Origin: CAVURS01 sp963795385
Lineage (GTDB): Bacteria; Actinomycetota; Actinomycetes; Actinomycetales; CAVURS01
Reading direction: 5' to 3'
Length of the DNA: 64,000 bases
Assembly: GCA_963795385.1 (NCBI GenBank)
Contig: CAWCHK010000014.1
Span: forward strand, 558,001 to 622,000
Under the pieces are notes generated by a model that made no database searches, was not told the origin of the DNA, and worked only from the letters and a program-made list of their open reading frames with translations. The translations under genes and the position numbers were made by a program. Shown in pieces: positions 52,162-62,043 of the stretch. Every line of letters starts with the position of its first letter. Position 1 is the first letter of the stretch.

Positions 52162-53439
52162 GTGATCGATCTGCGCCTGCTTCGCGAGGACCCGGACGCC
52201 GCCCGCGCCAGCCAGCGCGCCCGCGGTGAGGACGAGGGTCTGGTCGACGCCGTGCTGTCGGCCGACCAGCGCCGGCGGACGGCACTCACGGACTTCGAGC
52301 GGCAGCGGGCCGAGCAGAAGGCGTTCGGCAAGCAGGTCGCCCAGGCCAAGGGCGAGGAGAAGGCCCGCCTGGTCCACCAGGCCAAGGCGCTCTCGGAGTC
52401 GGTGAAGTCGGCCGAGGCGGACGCCGACGCCGCCGGGACCGAGCTCGACGGCCTGCTCCGCCGGCTGCCCAACGTCATCGAGCCGGGCGTCCCCGAGGGT
52501 GGCGAGGAGGACTACGCCGTCCTGAAGGAGGTCGGTACGCCGCGCGACTTCGCCGCCGAGGGCTTCGCGCCGGCCGACCACATGGACCTGGGCGAGCGGT
52601 TGCGGGCCATCGACACGGCACGCGGGGCCAAGGTCAGCGGGGCCCGGTTCTACTACCTGACCGGGGTGGGCGCGCGGCTCGAGCTGGCCCTGCTCAACCT
52701 GGCGATGCAGCAGGCCGTCGACGAGGGCTTCACCCCCGTCATCACCCCCACCCTGGTCCGGCCCGACGTGATGGCGGGCGCGGGCTTCCTCGACGCCCAC
52801 GCCGACGAGGTCTACCGGCTCGAGGCCGACGACCTCTACCTCACGGGGACGTCCGAGGTCGCGCTCGCGGGCTACCACGCCGAGGAGATCCTCGACCTGA
52901 GCGCCGGACCGCTGCGGTACGCCGGCTGGTCGGCGTGCTACCGCCGCGAGGCGGGGAGCTACGGCAAGGACACCAAGGGCATCATCCGGGTGCACCAGTT
53001 CCACAAGGTCGAGATGTTCAGCTGGTGCCGGGTCGAGGACGCCGCGCAGGAGCACCAGCGGCTGCTCGGCTTCGAGGAGCAGATGCTGGCGAAGGTCGAG
53101 ATCCCCTACCGCGTCATCGACGTTGCCGCGGGCGACCTCGGCGGGCCGGCCGCCCGCAAGTACGACTGCGAGGGATGGGTGCCGTCGCAGGGTCGCTACC
53201 GCGAGCTCACCTCGACCAGCAACTGCACGACGTACCAGGCTCGGCGCCTGGGCGTGCGCGAGCACGACCCGCACCGCGACGGCCAGAACCGGGTCGTCGC
53301 GACCCTGAACGGCACCCTCGCCACGACCCGCTGGATCGTGGCGATCCTGGAGAACCACCAGCAGCGCGACGGCTCGGTCCTGGTGCCGAAGGCGTTGCAG
53401 GCGTATGTCGGCACCGACGTCTTGACGCCCGTTGCCTGA
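52162..53439 (+). CDS. serS: Seryl-tRNA synthetase
   Basis: This 425-residue class II synthetase has the N-terminal coiled-coil arm (about residues 30-105) that grips tRNA-Ser. Motif 2 is visible as SACYRREAGSYGKDTKGI and motif 3 region as ELTSTSNCTTYQARRLGVR, followed by TLNGTLATTRWIVAILEN. The Ser-binding TGTSEVALAGY element is present. Its stop overlaps the TTG start of the HAD phosphatase gene by 8 bases. Confidence 0.97.
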   Translation: MIDLRLLREDPDAARASQRARGEDEGLVDAVLSADQRRRTALTDFERQRAEQKAFGKQVAQAKGEEKARLVHQAKALSESVKSAEADADAAGTELDGLLRRLPNVIEPGVPEGGEEDYAVLKEVGTPRDFAAEGFAPADHMDLGERLRAIDTARGAKVSGARFYYLTGVGARLELALLNLAMQQAVDEGFTPVITPTLVRPDVMAGAGFLDAHADEVYRLEADDLYLTGTSEVALAGYHAEEILDLSAGPLRYAGWSACYRREAGSYGKDTKGIIRVHQFHKVEMFSWCRVEDAAQEHQRLLGFEEQMLAKVEIPYRVIDVAAGDLGGPAARKYDCEGWVPSQGRYRELTSTSNCTTYQARRLGVREHDPHRDGQNRVVATLNGTLATTRWIVAILENHQQRDGSVLVPKALQAYVGTDVLTPVA

Positions 53440-54247
53440 CCTGCCCACCGTCCAGCGGCTGGTCGCCCTGGACGTCGACGGCACCCTCGTCGACGTCGAC
53501 GACCGCATGTCGGTGACGGTCCGCGACCAGGCCCGCCGGCTGGCCCGCACCGCCGGTACGCACCTCGTCGTCGCGACCGGCCGCGAGCTGCTCGGAGTCC
53601 TGCCGGTGATGGCCCAGCTGGACCTGCCCGGCAGCTACGTCGTGTGCAGCAACGGCGCGGTCACGGCACGGGTGGGGGAGCGGGCGGCCGACGGGCACCC
53701 GTCGTACGAGATCGTCGACCTGGTGACGTTCGACGCGACGAACGCCGTGCGGCTCCTGCGCGAGCACCTGCCCGACGCGCGCTACGCCGTCGAGGTGCTG
53801 GGCGTCGGCTTCCGGGTCAGCGGGGAGTTCCCCGACGGCGAGCTGCCGGGCGAGATCGTCACGGTGTCCTTCGAGGACCTGACCAGCCAGCCGGTGACCC
53901 GGGTCGTGGTCCGCAGCCCGGACCACACGCCCGAGCAGTTCCTGGAGCTGACGGCCCGGATCGGCCTGCACGGCGTGAACTACGCCGTGGGCTGGACCGC
54001 CTGGCTCGACCTGGCACCGGAGGGCGTCTCCAAGGCCAGCGCCCTGGAGCAGCTGCGCCGCAAGCTGGGCGTGGAACCCGATGCGACGTACGCCGCGGGC
54101 GACGGCCGCAACGACATCGAGATGCTCCAGTGGGCGGCCCACGGCGCGGTGATGGACAGCGCACCGGCCGAGGTCATCGCCGTCGCGGACGAGGTGCTGC
54201 CGGACGTGACCAAGGACGGCCTCGTGCAACTGCTCGGGCGCCTGTAG
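53432..54247 (+). CDS. Cof-type HAD hydrolase (first copy)
   Basis: This 271-residue HAD phosphatase has motif I ALDVDGTLVDVDD, motif II VVATGRELLG, motif III Lys in EGVSKASALEQL and motif IV AAGDGRNDIEML. A type C2 cap lies between motifs II and III. The substrate may be a sugar phosphate or a nucleotide. It uses a TTG start inside the serS gene, so it is translated by coupling. A second, related phosphatase follows at 54550. Confidence 0.88.
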   Translation: MPDLPTVQRLVALDVDGTLVDVDDRMSVTVRDQARRLARTAGTHLVVATGRELLGVLPVMAQLDLPGSYVVCSNGAVTARVGERAADGHPSYEIVDLVTFDATNAVRLLREHLPDARYAVEVLGVGFRVSGEFPDGELPGEIVTVSFEDLTSQPVTRVVVRSPDHTPEQFLELTARIGLHGVNYAVGWTAWLDLAPEGVSKASALEQLRRKLGVEPDATYAAGDGRNDIEMLQWAAHGAVMDSAPAEVIAVADEVLPDVTKDGLVQLLGRL

Positions 54248-54312
54248 CGTGCTGCGCGGCGGCCCTCCGGCCGCCGTCCCTGCAGCGCTACCGCGCACCC
54301 TGGAGGCATCCG

Positions 54313-54537
54313 ATGGCCGTATCCGCGAACCTCGCGAAGGCACTCGACAAGGCGTACGAGAACAGCTCGGTCAGCGAGATCCTGGACGCTCCGGTCTCCG
54401 CGCTCTCCGGCGTGACCGACGCCGACGGCGACCTGCTCAACCAGGCCTTCGGCATCAAGACGGTCCGGGACCTGGGCAGCAACAAGTACTTCGCGGTGGC
54501 CGGCGTGCTCGTGGCGCTGGCCGGCCACGAGGGCTGA
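54313..54537 (+). CDS. Small 74-residue protein between the two HAD genes
   Basis: This protein begins MAVSANLAKALDKAYENSSV and contains LNQAFGIKTVRDLGSNKYF with a hydrophobic C-terminus. A GGAGG ribosome site lies seven bases upstream, which supports translation. The TVRDLG segment resembles a helix-hairpin-helix-type turn, but the family was not recognised. It lies 65 bases after the first phosphatase and 12 bases before the second. Confidence 0.7.
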   Translation: MAVSANLAKALDKAYENSSVSEILDAPVSALSGVTDADGDLLNQAFGIKTVRDLGSNKYFAVAGVLVALAGHEG

Positions 54538-54549
54538 CCGCACTCCTCG

Positions 54550-55347
54550 GTGAAGCTGCTGGCGAGCGACCTCGACGGGACGCTCGTCGGCAGCTCCGGA
54601 GTCCTGTCGCCGCGCACCCGGGCGGTGCTGGACGCCTGTGACGAGGCCGGGGTGCCGGTGGTGTTCGTCACCGGCCGCCCGCCGCGGTGGCTGGACGGCA
54701 TCGCCGACGGCCGGGTCGGCGCGGCCATCTGCGCCAACGGCGCGCTCGTGGTGGACCTGTCGACCCGGGCCGTCGTCGAGGCGACGACGATCGCCGGCGA
54801 CGTCGTCCTTGAGATCGCCGGCCGCCTGCGTGGCGCGCTGCCCGGTGCGACGTTCGGCATCGAGACGCTGGACGGCTTCGCCATGGAGCCGGCGTACGTC
54901 CGGCGGTACGACGTCGGCGAGGCCCGGGTCGCGACCCTGGCCGAGCTGCTGGCCGAGGACCCGGGCGTGGTGAAGGTCCTGCTGCGGGTGCCGGGCACGC
55001 GCAGCGACGACCTGCTCGCGCTGGCCCGGCCGGTGCTGTCCGGGATCGCGGCGCCGACCCACTCCAACGCGGCCGACGGCATGCTCGAGATCGGCGCCCT
55101 CGGGGTGAGCAAGGCGAGCGCACTGGCCCGGCTGGCGGCGTTCCTGGAGATCGACGGGTCCGACGTCGCGGCCTTCGGGGACATGCCCAACGACGTCGAG
55201 ATGCTGCGCTGGGCCGGCCTGTCCTACGCGATGTCCGGCGGTCATCCCGAGGCGATCGCGGCGGCCAAGGCGCTGGCCCCGCCGTGCGAGCAGGACGGCG
55301 TCGCGCAGGTGGTCGAGGTGCTGCTGGCCGGCGGGCGGATGGGCTGA
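54550..55347 (+). CDS. Cof-type HAD hydrolase (second copy)
   Basis: This 265-residue phosphatase has motif I LLASDLDGTLVGSSG, motif II VVFVTGRPPRW, motif III Lys in LGVSKASALARL and motif IV AAFGDMPNDVEML with a C2 cap. It differs from the first copy (54247 end) in most cap residues, so they are diverged paralogues rather than a recent duplication. The GTG start overlaps no other gene. A 17-base tandem duplication spans its stop codon. Confidence 0.88.
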   Translation: MKLLASDLDGTLVGSSGVLSPRTRAVLDACDEAGVPVVFVTGRPPRWLDGIADGRVGAAICANGALVVDLSTRAVVEATTIAGDVVLEIAGRLRGALPGATFGIETLDGFAMEPAYVRRYDVGEARVATLAELLAEDPGVVKVLLRVPGTRSDDLLALARPVLSGIAAPTHSNAADGMLEIGALGVSKASALARLAAFLEIDGSDVAAFGDMPNDVEMLRWAGLSYAMSGGHPEAIAAAKALAPPCEQDGVAQVVEVLLAGGRMG

Positions 55348-55368
55348 GCGCGCGGATGGGCTGAGCGC
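55335..55368. repeat. 17-bp tandem duplication across a stop codon
   Basis: GCGGATGGGCTGAGCGC occurs at 55335-55351 and again at 55352-55368. It contains the ...MG-stop of the second HAD gene, so the duplication repeats the end of the reading frame just after it. Confidence 0.85.
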
Positions 55369-55395
55369 GCGGCCCCGGAGGCTCAGCGCTCGCGG

Positions 55396-55911
55396 CTAGA
55401 GGTACTGGCCGGTGCTGCGCGGCACGCCGGCGTCCGGCCCGGCGGCCTGCGGCGCCTCGGGGGCCACACCGGGCGGCAGCTGGTGCCGCATGCCCTCCAG
55501 CTGCATCCGGGCGGCCATCTGCTGCGCGACCAGGGCGGTCTGGATGCCGTGGAACAGGCCCTCGAGCCAGCCGACCAGCTGGGCCTGGGCGATCCGCAGC
55601 TCGGCGTCGGTGGGCGTCTCGCTGCCGAAGGGGAGGGTGATCCGCTCCAGCTCCTCGACCAGCTCCGGGGCCAGGCCCTGCTCGAGCTCGCGGATCGAGC
55701 GGCGATGGATCTCGACCAGCCGGGCCCGGCCGGCCTCGTCGAGAGGTGCGCCGCGCACCTCCTCCAGGAGCTGCTTGATCATGCTGCCGATCCGCATCAC
55801 CTTGGCCGGGTGCTCGACCAGCTCCGCCGGGTTGGACTGGTCGGTGCCGATGCCCTGGGGCGTCACGACGACCACCCGGTCGTCGGGCGCGGTGCCCTCG
55901 CTCTCGCTCAT
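55396..55911 (-). CDS. bpa: Bacterial proteasome activator Bpa/PafE
   Basis: This 171-residue protein is the ATP-independent activator of the 20S proteasome found in actinobacteria. The C-terminal GQYL is the conserved motif that docks into the proteasome alpha-ring pockets. The central part (about residues 35-135) is helical, with AELVEHPAKVMRIGSMIKQL and LAPELVEELERITLPFG, and forms the dodecameric ring in homologues. The start at 55909-55911 gives nearly the same length as the mycobacterial protein. No proteasome genes are in the window, but the presence of Bpa implies them elsewhere. Confidence 0.94.
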   Translation of the reverse strand: MSESEGTAPDDRVVVVTPQGIGTDQSNPAELVEHPAKVMRIGSMIKQLLEEVRGAPLDEAGRARLVEIHRRSIRELEQGLAPELVEELERITLPFGSETPTDAELRIAQAQLVGWLEGLFHGIQTALVAQQMAARMQLEGMRHQLPPGVAPEAPQAAGPDAGVPRSTGQYL

Positions 55912-55983
55912 CCCGCCATCCTGCCCCAGAAGTACGTCGTCCTCCCGGGCGGCGTCGCGCCACGGTCCGGACTGGCTCACCAG

Positions 55984-56682
55984 CTAGGCGACCGCCGCGA
56001 CCAGGCCCATGGCGTCGAGGGTGACGTCGACGAGGGCGTGCGTGGCGGCCCGCGAGACCAGGACGCGCTGCTCGGTCTCCGCGACGAAGGCGGCCGCGTC
56101 GACCCCGACCCGCGGCAGCGCCTGCGCGTCCTCGGCCACCCAGCGGCGCAGGATGCCGGCGTCGACCTCGGGGTGGAACTGCCAGGCGACGAGGCGCAGC
56201 CGGCCGGCGGCGGTCTCGACCGCGAACCCCTGCGGCCCGACGTCGGAGTGGCCCAGCAGCCGGGCGCCGTCCGGCACCGTGAACGTGTCGTAGTGGTACT
56301 GCACCCAAGGGCCCGGCGGGCACAGGGCCGGATCGTGGGATTCGACGTAGTACCAACCGATCTCGTGGTCTGCGGCCCTGGCGACCGAGCCGCCGAGGGC
56401 GTGCGCAGCGAGCTGCGCGCCGTAGCAGATCCCGATCACCGGGACCTCCCGCTCGAGGCAGTCCAGGACGAGGGCGGACTCCGCGGCCACGACGTCCTCG
56501 CGGCCGGGGTCCGGCACACCGTGGCTGGAGCCGAGCAGCAGCACCAGCTCCGCGTCGCCGGCGTCCGTGGGGACCGCCTCGTTGCGGTACGCCGCGGTCA
56601 GCACCCCGCCGAGCTGCTCCAGCCGCTCACCGACGAGGCCGGGGTCGGAGTCACCCAGGTCGGCCACCACGAGCACGCGCAC
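55984..56682 (-). CDS. Class I glutamine amidotransferase-like protein
   Basis: This 232-residue protein has the GATase1 nucleophile elbow VIGICYGAQLAAHALGG and the catalytic His in AWQFHPEV, with Glu two residues later. It resembles stand-alone GMP-synthase-like amidotransferases. It contains no synthase domain. The partner that receives ammonia, if any, is not adjacent; gamma-glutamyl hydrolysis is an alternative. Confidence 0.88.
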   Translation of the reverse strand: MRVLVVADLGDSDPGLVGERLEQLGGVLTAAYRNEAVPTDAGDAELVLLLGSSHGVPDPGREDVVAAESALVLDCLEREVPVIGICYGAQLAAHALGGSVARAADHEIGWYYVESHDPALCPPGPWVQYHYDTFTVPDGARLLGHSDVGPQGFAVETAAGRLRLVAWQFHPEVDAGILRRWVAEDAQALPRVGVDAAAFVAETEQRVLVSRAATHALVDVTLDAMGLVAAVA

Positions 56683-56704
56683 GGTCGAAGGATGCCACGG
56701 CCAG

Positions 56705-59478
56705 CTACGTCGCCAGCCGGCGCACCATCGGCAGCCGCGACCGGGTGAGCACCCCGGTGACCAGCCCGGCCACGAGCGGCACGGCGATCACGACCACCAG
56801 CAGCATGGTCCAGGGGATGGCGATGACCGGGCCGGAGCCGCCGGGCGGTGGCGGGGTGCCGGGTGAGGCGGTGTAGCTGCTCGCGGTCAGTGGCCAGGTC
56901 ACGGCCAGGCCGGGTACGAAGCCGAGGGCCACGCCGAGCACCGTACCCAGCAGTCCGATCACGACGGACTGGGCCGAGGCGACGTACCGGCGGGTCCGGG
57001 GCGGAGCGCCGATCGCCGCCAGGGTGGCCAGGTCCGGCCGGGCCTCACTCATGGCCAGGCTGGTCGCGGTCACCGTGCCGACCAGCACGATCAGGCCGCC
57101 GACCCCGGCCAGGAGGGCCAGGATCAACAGGTACGGAGACGAGTAGCCCCGCTCGACGTAGACGCTGGTGTCGAACAGGGTGAGCTTCTCGTTGAGCTGG
57201 TCGGCCTGGCGGTGGGTCAGGGTCGGGCCGCCGACCGCCATCGTCTGCGGGCTCAGGACGAGCCCGAGCTTTCGCGCCGTCGCCGGCGTCATCACGGCGG
57301 TCGCGACGAACGCGGTCCGCGGCGTCGGCCGAGGCAGCGCCGCGGCGGGCAGGCTCCGCTCGCTGAGTACCTTGCCCGGTTTCCCGTCCGCCTTCAGTTG
57401 CACCCGGGTGACGACCGCGTGGTCGCCGCGCAGCACGGCGGGGGTCGCCACCAGCAGGCCACCGGAGTCGAGCACCTGGCGCTCGTGGTCGGTCAGCGTC
57501 AGGCCGAAGCCGGCCAGGGCCTGCGGGGTGTAGGCGCTGAACTGGCCCGAGGTGTTGACGGACTGCCACAGCTCCGCGCAGTCCGGACCCGACGCATCGG
57601 TGAAGTCGACGGCCTGGACCGCAGTGCATCCCGGTCCCACGAGGGCCAGCACGTCGCTGCTGGGGTTGCTCGGATCGCCGGCCGAGGGCGCGGTGTCCGG
57701 GCCCTGCAGGTCGTACCCGGTGAACACCGCTCGCCCCGGCAGGACCGCGTGGATCGTGTTCGTCACGGAGGCAGCCGCGTCCCGGCCCGGGACGCCGACC
57801 GTGGCGAGCCCGCTCGCCGTCCGCGGCTCGTAGTCGCGCCGGCCCTGCTTGGTGTCGGAGGCGAAGCCGATGGCGAGCGCGGTGACGCCGATGACGGAGG
57901 CCATGATCGCGGCGACGGCGGGCGCGGTCCGGGCGCGCTGGCGGGAGGCGTCGCGGGTGGCGAGCCGCAAGGGCAGCGGCAGCCGGGTGGCCAGCCGGCC
58001 AACCAGCCCGACCAGCCAGGGGGTGGCGGCGACGGCGCCCAGGACGATGACGAGGGTGCCGCCGGCGACCCAGAACTCCCCGCCCGGATGGGTTCCCTTG
58101 GTGAGCGCCGCGGTGGTGCCGGCACCGACCAGCAGCAGGCCGAGCAGGGGCCAGCCCCGCCGGCTGCGCAGGACGCCGCGGCGGCCGGCCAGGGCGGTCG
58201 CGACGTCGCTGCGGGCGGCCTGGGCGGCGGGCGCGAGCGAGGCGAGCACGGCCGCGAGCCCGCCCACGACCAGCGCGCTGAGCAGCTCCTTCCAGCGCCA
58301 GTCGTAGGGGCCGAGGCCGGCACCGAAGTGTTCGAGCACGGGCACCGCTACGGCGGCGACCGGCAGACCGAGCAGCGCACCCACGGCGGCCGAGGCGACG
58401 CCGATGAGGCCCGCCTGCGCGAGCACCGAGCGCCGGATGTCCCGCGGCGTGCTTCCGGTGGCCGCGAGCAGGGCCAGGTCGCGACGCCGACGCCGCACGC
58501 CGACCGCGAACGCCGGGCCGGCCAGGAGGACCACCTCGATCACGATGGCAACGACGATCAGCAGGACCACGGCTCGGGTGGCGTTGTCGTTCGTCGCCAT
58601 CATCTTCTGGTCATTGGTCAGCGCGCTGTCCGGCGGCGGGTCGGTGATCACCGACCGCGACGTGACTTCGAGGCCGGCGGCGTTGAGCCTGGTGACCTCC
58701 GCCCAGTCGACGGAACCCTTGCGTACCAACAGGAAGCTGGAGTTGGACAGGTCCACGGCGGCCGGCCGGTCGGCGGCCGCTGGCCCGTCGGTGAACGTTC
58801 CGGGCAGCGCCAGGACCTTCCGCTCGCCGCCGCCCATGCCGAGCGTCCGGTAGGTGCCGACCACCGTGACGGTGGCCTCGGTGTCGAGGTCGGTGAGCTT
58901 CGTCCCGACCTTCCAGCCGGTGGTCTGGAGCAGGCCGGCGGTCGCGGCGATCTCGTGGGGCGCGGCCGGCAGGCGCCCGGACCGGAGCTGCACCATGCCG
59001 TGCGTCGCCGGGTCGGAGAGCGGGAGCTCGGAGGCGGAGATCGGCAGCGCCACCCCGGTCGAGCTGAGCCGGGTCGTCCCCGACCACAGCGGGAGCAACC
59101 GGCCGCCCGTCAACGACTGCAGCTCGGCCAGCGTCCAGGGGCGGCTCGGAGGGTTGTCCTGACCGGAAGGGGCCGATCCGCTGCCCCAGCTCTGATCGTG
59201 CGGATTCTGGATGACCGGGGCGCGGGTGTCACCGGTCGTCGCGATCACGGCCTGGGCCTGGCCCATGGTCGACGTCAGGCTCTCGCGGGGGCTGAGGTCT
59301 CGGTGTGGACCAGGGTCGACAGGGCCACGATCAGCATCACCGGGATGCCCACCATGGCGGCGATCAGGGCCGTGCGCCCCTTGCTGCGACGGGCGTCCCG
59401 CCGGGCCAGCCGCAGTGCGATCCGCCACGAGCCCCGCCAGCCGGCGAGCCCCCTGCGACCGCCGCTCGCGCTGCTCAT
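56705..59478 (-). pseudogene. ABC transporter permease, MacB/FtsX type (one frameshift)
   Basis: The gene encodes an about 924-residue FtsX-like permease with an N-terminal helix (MSSASGG start, GRTALIAAMVGIPVMLIVAL), an extracellular domain, and two FtsX blocks: LLIVVAIVIEVVLLAGPAFA with RRDLALLAATGSTPRDIRR, and LAGVGGLIVLVGTVTATSLA with RPDLATLAAIGAPPRTRR. The reading frame breaks near 59287-59291, where a run of five G (five C in the mRNA) would need six to join the parts. All other sequence is open. It overlaps the ATPase gene by ATGA. I think the break is a consensus error more than real decay. Confidence 0.82.
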
Positions 59479-60257
59479 CGATCGTCTCGGGCCGCGGGAG
59501 CCTCGAGCAGCTGCTCGACCTGCGACGCCGGGCCGGTGGTGTCGACCACGACACCGTCGCGCAGGAAGACGACCCGGTCGGCCCAGGCCGCGTGCCGGGC
59601 CTCGTGAGTGACCAGCAGCCCGGCCGCCCCGGCGTCGACCCGGGCGCGGAGGACCCGCAGCACGGCCTCACCGGTCTCGGAGTCGAGAGCGCCCGGTCGG
59701 CTCGTCGGCGAGCACCAGGCGGCGCGGCCCGACCAGGGCCCGGGCGATGGCGACCCGCTGCTGCTGTCCGCCGGACATCTCGTCCGGGAAGCGGTCGGCC
59801 AGGTCGGCCAGGTCGACCTCGGCCAGCGCCGCCCTCGCGACCCTGCGGGCGGCCCCTTGGCGCTCGCCGTCGAGCTCCAGCGGCAGCATGACGTTCTCGA
59901 CCGCGGTCAGGGCCGGCACGAGGTTCAGGTCCTGGAAGACGTAGCCCAGGCTCCGGCGCCGGAGCCGGGCCAGCGCCGCGGCCGAGAGGGTCGAGAGCGC
60001 CTGCGCCCTCGACGTACACCTCGCCCGAGGTGGGGGTGTCCAGGCCGCCGGCGAGGCTCGAGCAGGGTCGACTTGCCCGAGCCGGAGGGACCCATGACGG
60101 CGACCAGCTCGCCCGGCCGGACCTGCAGGCTGACCCCGGCCAGGGCCCGGACCTCGGTCGCGCCGTGTCCGTGGACGCGGACGGCGTCGCGCAGCTCGAG
60201 GATCGCGCCGGAGCCGGCGGCCGTCGTGGGCCGGGCGAGGGGCTCGGTCGTGGTCAT
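59475..60257 (-). pseudogene. ABC transporter ATPase, LolD/MacB type (three frameshifts)
   Basis: The gene encodes an about 259-residue ATPase. Walker A (VMGPSGSGKSTLL), the signature MSGGQQQRVAIARAL, Walker B LVLADEPTG and the His-loop LLVTHEARHA are all present but in three different frames. Single extra bases near 60055, 60004 and 59692-59694 explain the shifts, and correcting them restores one open frame of exactly 260 codons. It partners the FtsX-type permease. Three independent insertions in an otherwise conserved gene suggest sequence error. Confidence 0.82.
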
Positions 60258-60261
60258 CGGG

Positions 60262-60879
60262 TCACCTCTGTCGCCGGGTCGTCGATAGCAGCGTCGGGCC
60301 GACGTCGGTCCGTGGGTCGGCCGGCGCATCGATCGGCTCGGGGGCCGGCACGCTGACGCGGCCGCGGTCGCGGATCAGCCGGGACTCGACGTGGTCCAGC
60401 CAGCGCACCTCGGCCTCGGCCGCGAAGACCAGGTTGTCCAGGACCAGCAGCCAGGCCAGGTCCTGCCGGGTGTCGGCCTGCTGCTTGAGCCGGGTCAGGT
60501 CCTGCAGCTGGCGCAGGGTCTGGGTGCGCTGGGTCTGCACGACGCGCCGGTACGTCGATCCCGGGCACGGTGACCGCGAGCGCCAGCTTGATGACCAGCT
60601 CGTCGCGGGGCGCCTCGGCCCGGTCGACCGGCGTCGTCCACCAGGTGGCGGCGGCGGCCCGGCCGGCGTCGGTCAGCCGGTAGGCGATCCGGCCCTCGTC
60701 GTCCGGGGCCCGGTCGCCTCGACCAGGCCGTCCCGCTCGAGCCGGGCGAGGGTCTGGTAGACCTGCCCGACGTTCAGCGGCCAGGTGCCGCCGGTCCGCC
60801 GCTCGAACTGGGCCCGCAGCTGCGCGCCGTACATCGGCTGCTCGTCGAGCAGGGCCAGCAATGCCTGTCGGACCGACAT
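60262..60879 (-). pseudogene. PadR-family regulator (two frameshifts)
   Basis: The N-terminal winged helix is clear (MSVRQALLALLDEQPMYGAQ, VGQVYQTLARLERDGLV), followed by the C-terminal helical region (QTLRQLQDLTRLKQQAD, then VFAAEAEVRWLDHVESRL). A missing base at 60705-60708 (a four-base G run) and an extra base near 60550 shift the frame; together they cancel to an expected length of about 205 residues. It lies 4 bases upstream of the ABC ATPase gene and probably controls it. Two operator-like palindromes precede it. Confidence 0.8.
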
Positions 60880-60892
60880 CTCGTCCCCTTGG

Positions 60893-60934
60893 ATACCCGG
60901 TATTCCCGCTGCCAGGAGTAGGTATACCGAGTAT
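60893..60934. promoter_or_regulatory. Duplicated PadR operator
   Basis: ATACCCGGTAT (60893-60903) is a perfect palindrome around one base, and ATACCGAGTAT (60924-60934) is nearly identical, 31 bases away. They lie 13-55 bases upstream of the PadR start, where autorepression would act. ATAC/GTAT half-sites are typical of PadR proteins. Confidence 0.75.
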
Positions 60935-60972
60935 TCGCAGGAGAGCCGATCCAACCGGTTCCGGCGGAATCG

Positions 60973-61949
60973 CTAGGTCACGAGCAGGAGCTTGCCGATG
61001 TGGCTGCTCTCCTCCATCACCCGGTGCGCCTGCGCGGCCTGCTCCAGCGGGTACGTCGCGTGCACCACCGGCTCGACCCGGCCGTCCGCGAGCAGCGGCC
61101 AGACGTGCTCGCGGGTGCTGTGCACGATCGCGGCCTTCTCCTCCAGGGGCCGCCCGCGCAGCGACGCCGCGAACACGGCGACCCGCTTGGCCAGCATCGC
61201 CCGAGGTCGATCTCGGCCTTGGTGCCGCCCTGCAGCCCGATCACGACCAGCCGGCCGTTGCGGGCCAGGGTCTCGATGTTGCGGGCCAGATATTTCGCGC
61301 CCACGACGTCGAGGATCACGTCGGCCCCCGCGTCACCGGTCGCGGCCCTGACCTCGGCCACGAAGTCCTGCTCCTTGTAGTTGACCAGGATGTCCGCACC
61401 CAGGGCCCGGCAGGCCGCCAGCTTGTCCGCCGAGCCGGCTGTGACGGCCACCCGTGCGCCGAGCTCGCGGGCCAGCTGGACGGCCATGGTGCCGATGCCG
61501 CTGGATCCGCCGTGGACCAGGAGCACCTCGCCCGGACGCAGGCCCGCCGCCATGAAGACATTGGCCCAGACCGTGCAAGTCACCTCGGGCAGGGCAGCGG
61601 CCTGCACGAGCCCGACGCCGGCCGGCACCGGCAGCACCTGGCCGACCGGCACGGCGACCTTCTCGGCGTACCCGCCACCGGCCAGCAGCGCGCACACCTC
61701 GTCCCCGACGGACCAGTCCACGACGCCCTCGCCGAGCGCGGCCACCCGGCCCGAGCACTCCATCCCGATGATCCGGGACGCACCCGGCGGCGGCGGGTAG
61801 TGCCCTTGGCGCTGGAGGGTGTCGGCCCGGTTCACGCCGGCTGCGACGACGTCGATCAGGACCTCTCCGGGGCCGACCTCGGGGTCCGGCTCCTCGCCCA
61901 CCTCGAGGACCTCGGGACCGCCGGGCTGCCGGACGTGGATGGCGCGCAT
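60973..61949 (-). pseudogene. NADPH:quinone oxidoreductase / zinc-less alcohol dehydrogenase (one frameshift)
   Basis: The gene encodes an about 325-residue MDR-family oxidoreductase: MRAIHVRQPGGPEVLEVGE at the start, VHGGSSGIGTMAVQLARELG (NADPH-binding) and a C-terminus with PLEQAAQAHRVMEESSHIGK. It reads MRAIHV to EIDLG and then requires one more G near 61198-61202 (GGGCG for GGGGCG) to continue into MLAKRVAVFAASLRGRPLEE. It resembles quinone oxidoreductase of the zeta-crystallin type. Homopolymer loss is the simplest explanation. Confidence 0.85.
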
Positions 61950-62043
61950 GGCGACGACCCTAGGTCGCGCACGGCCGCGCCGTACCCTGCACCTCGTGCC
62001 GACGCTGCTGCGGGCCTGACATGAGCCCGAGCCCGGGGCCCCG

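Noticed and set aside
56705..61949. Four true pseudogenes in a decaying region
   Set aside because: Seven single-base indels, mostly at base runs and exactly restoring family-length frames, fit sequence error better than decay; kept as provisional.
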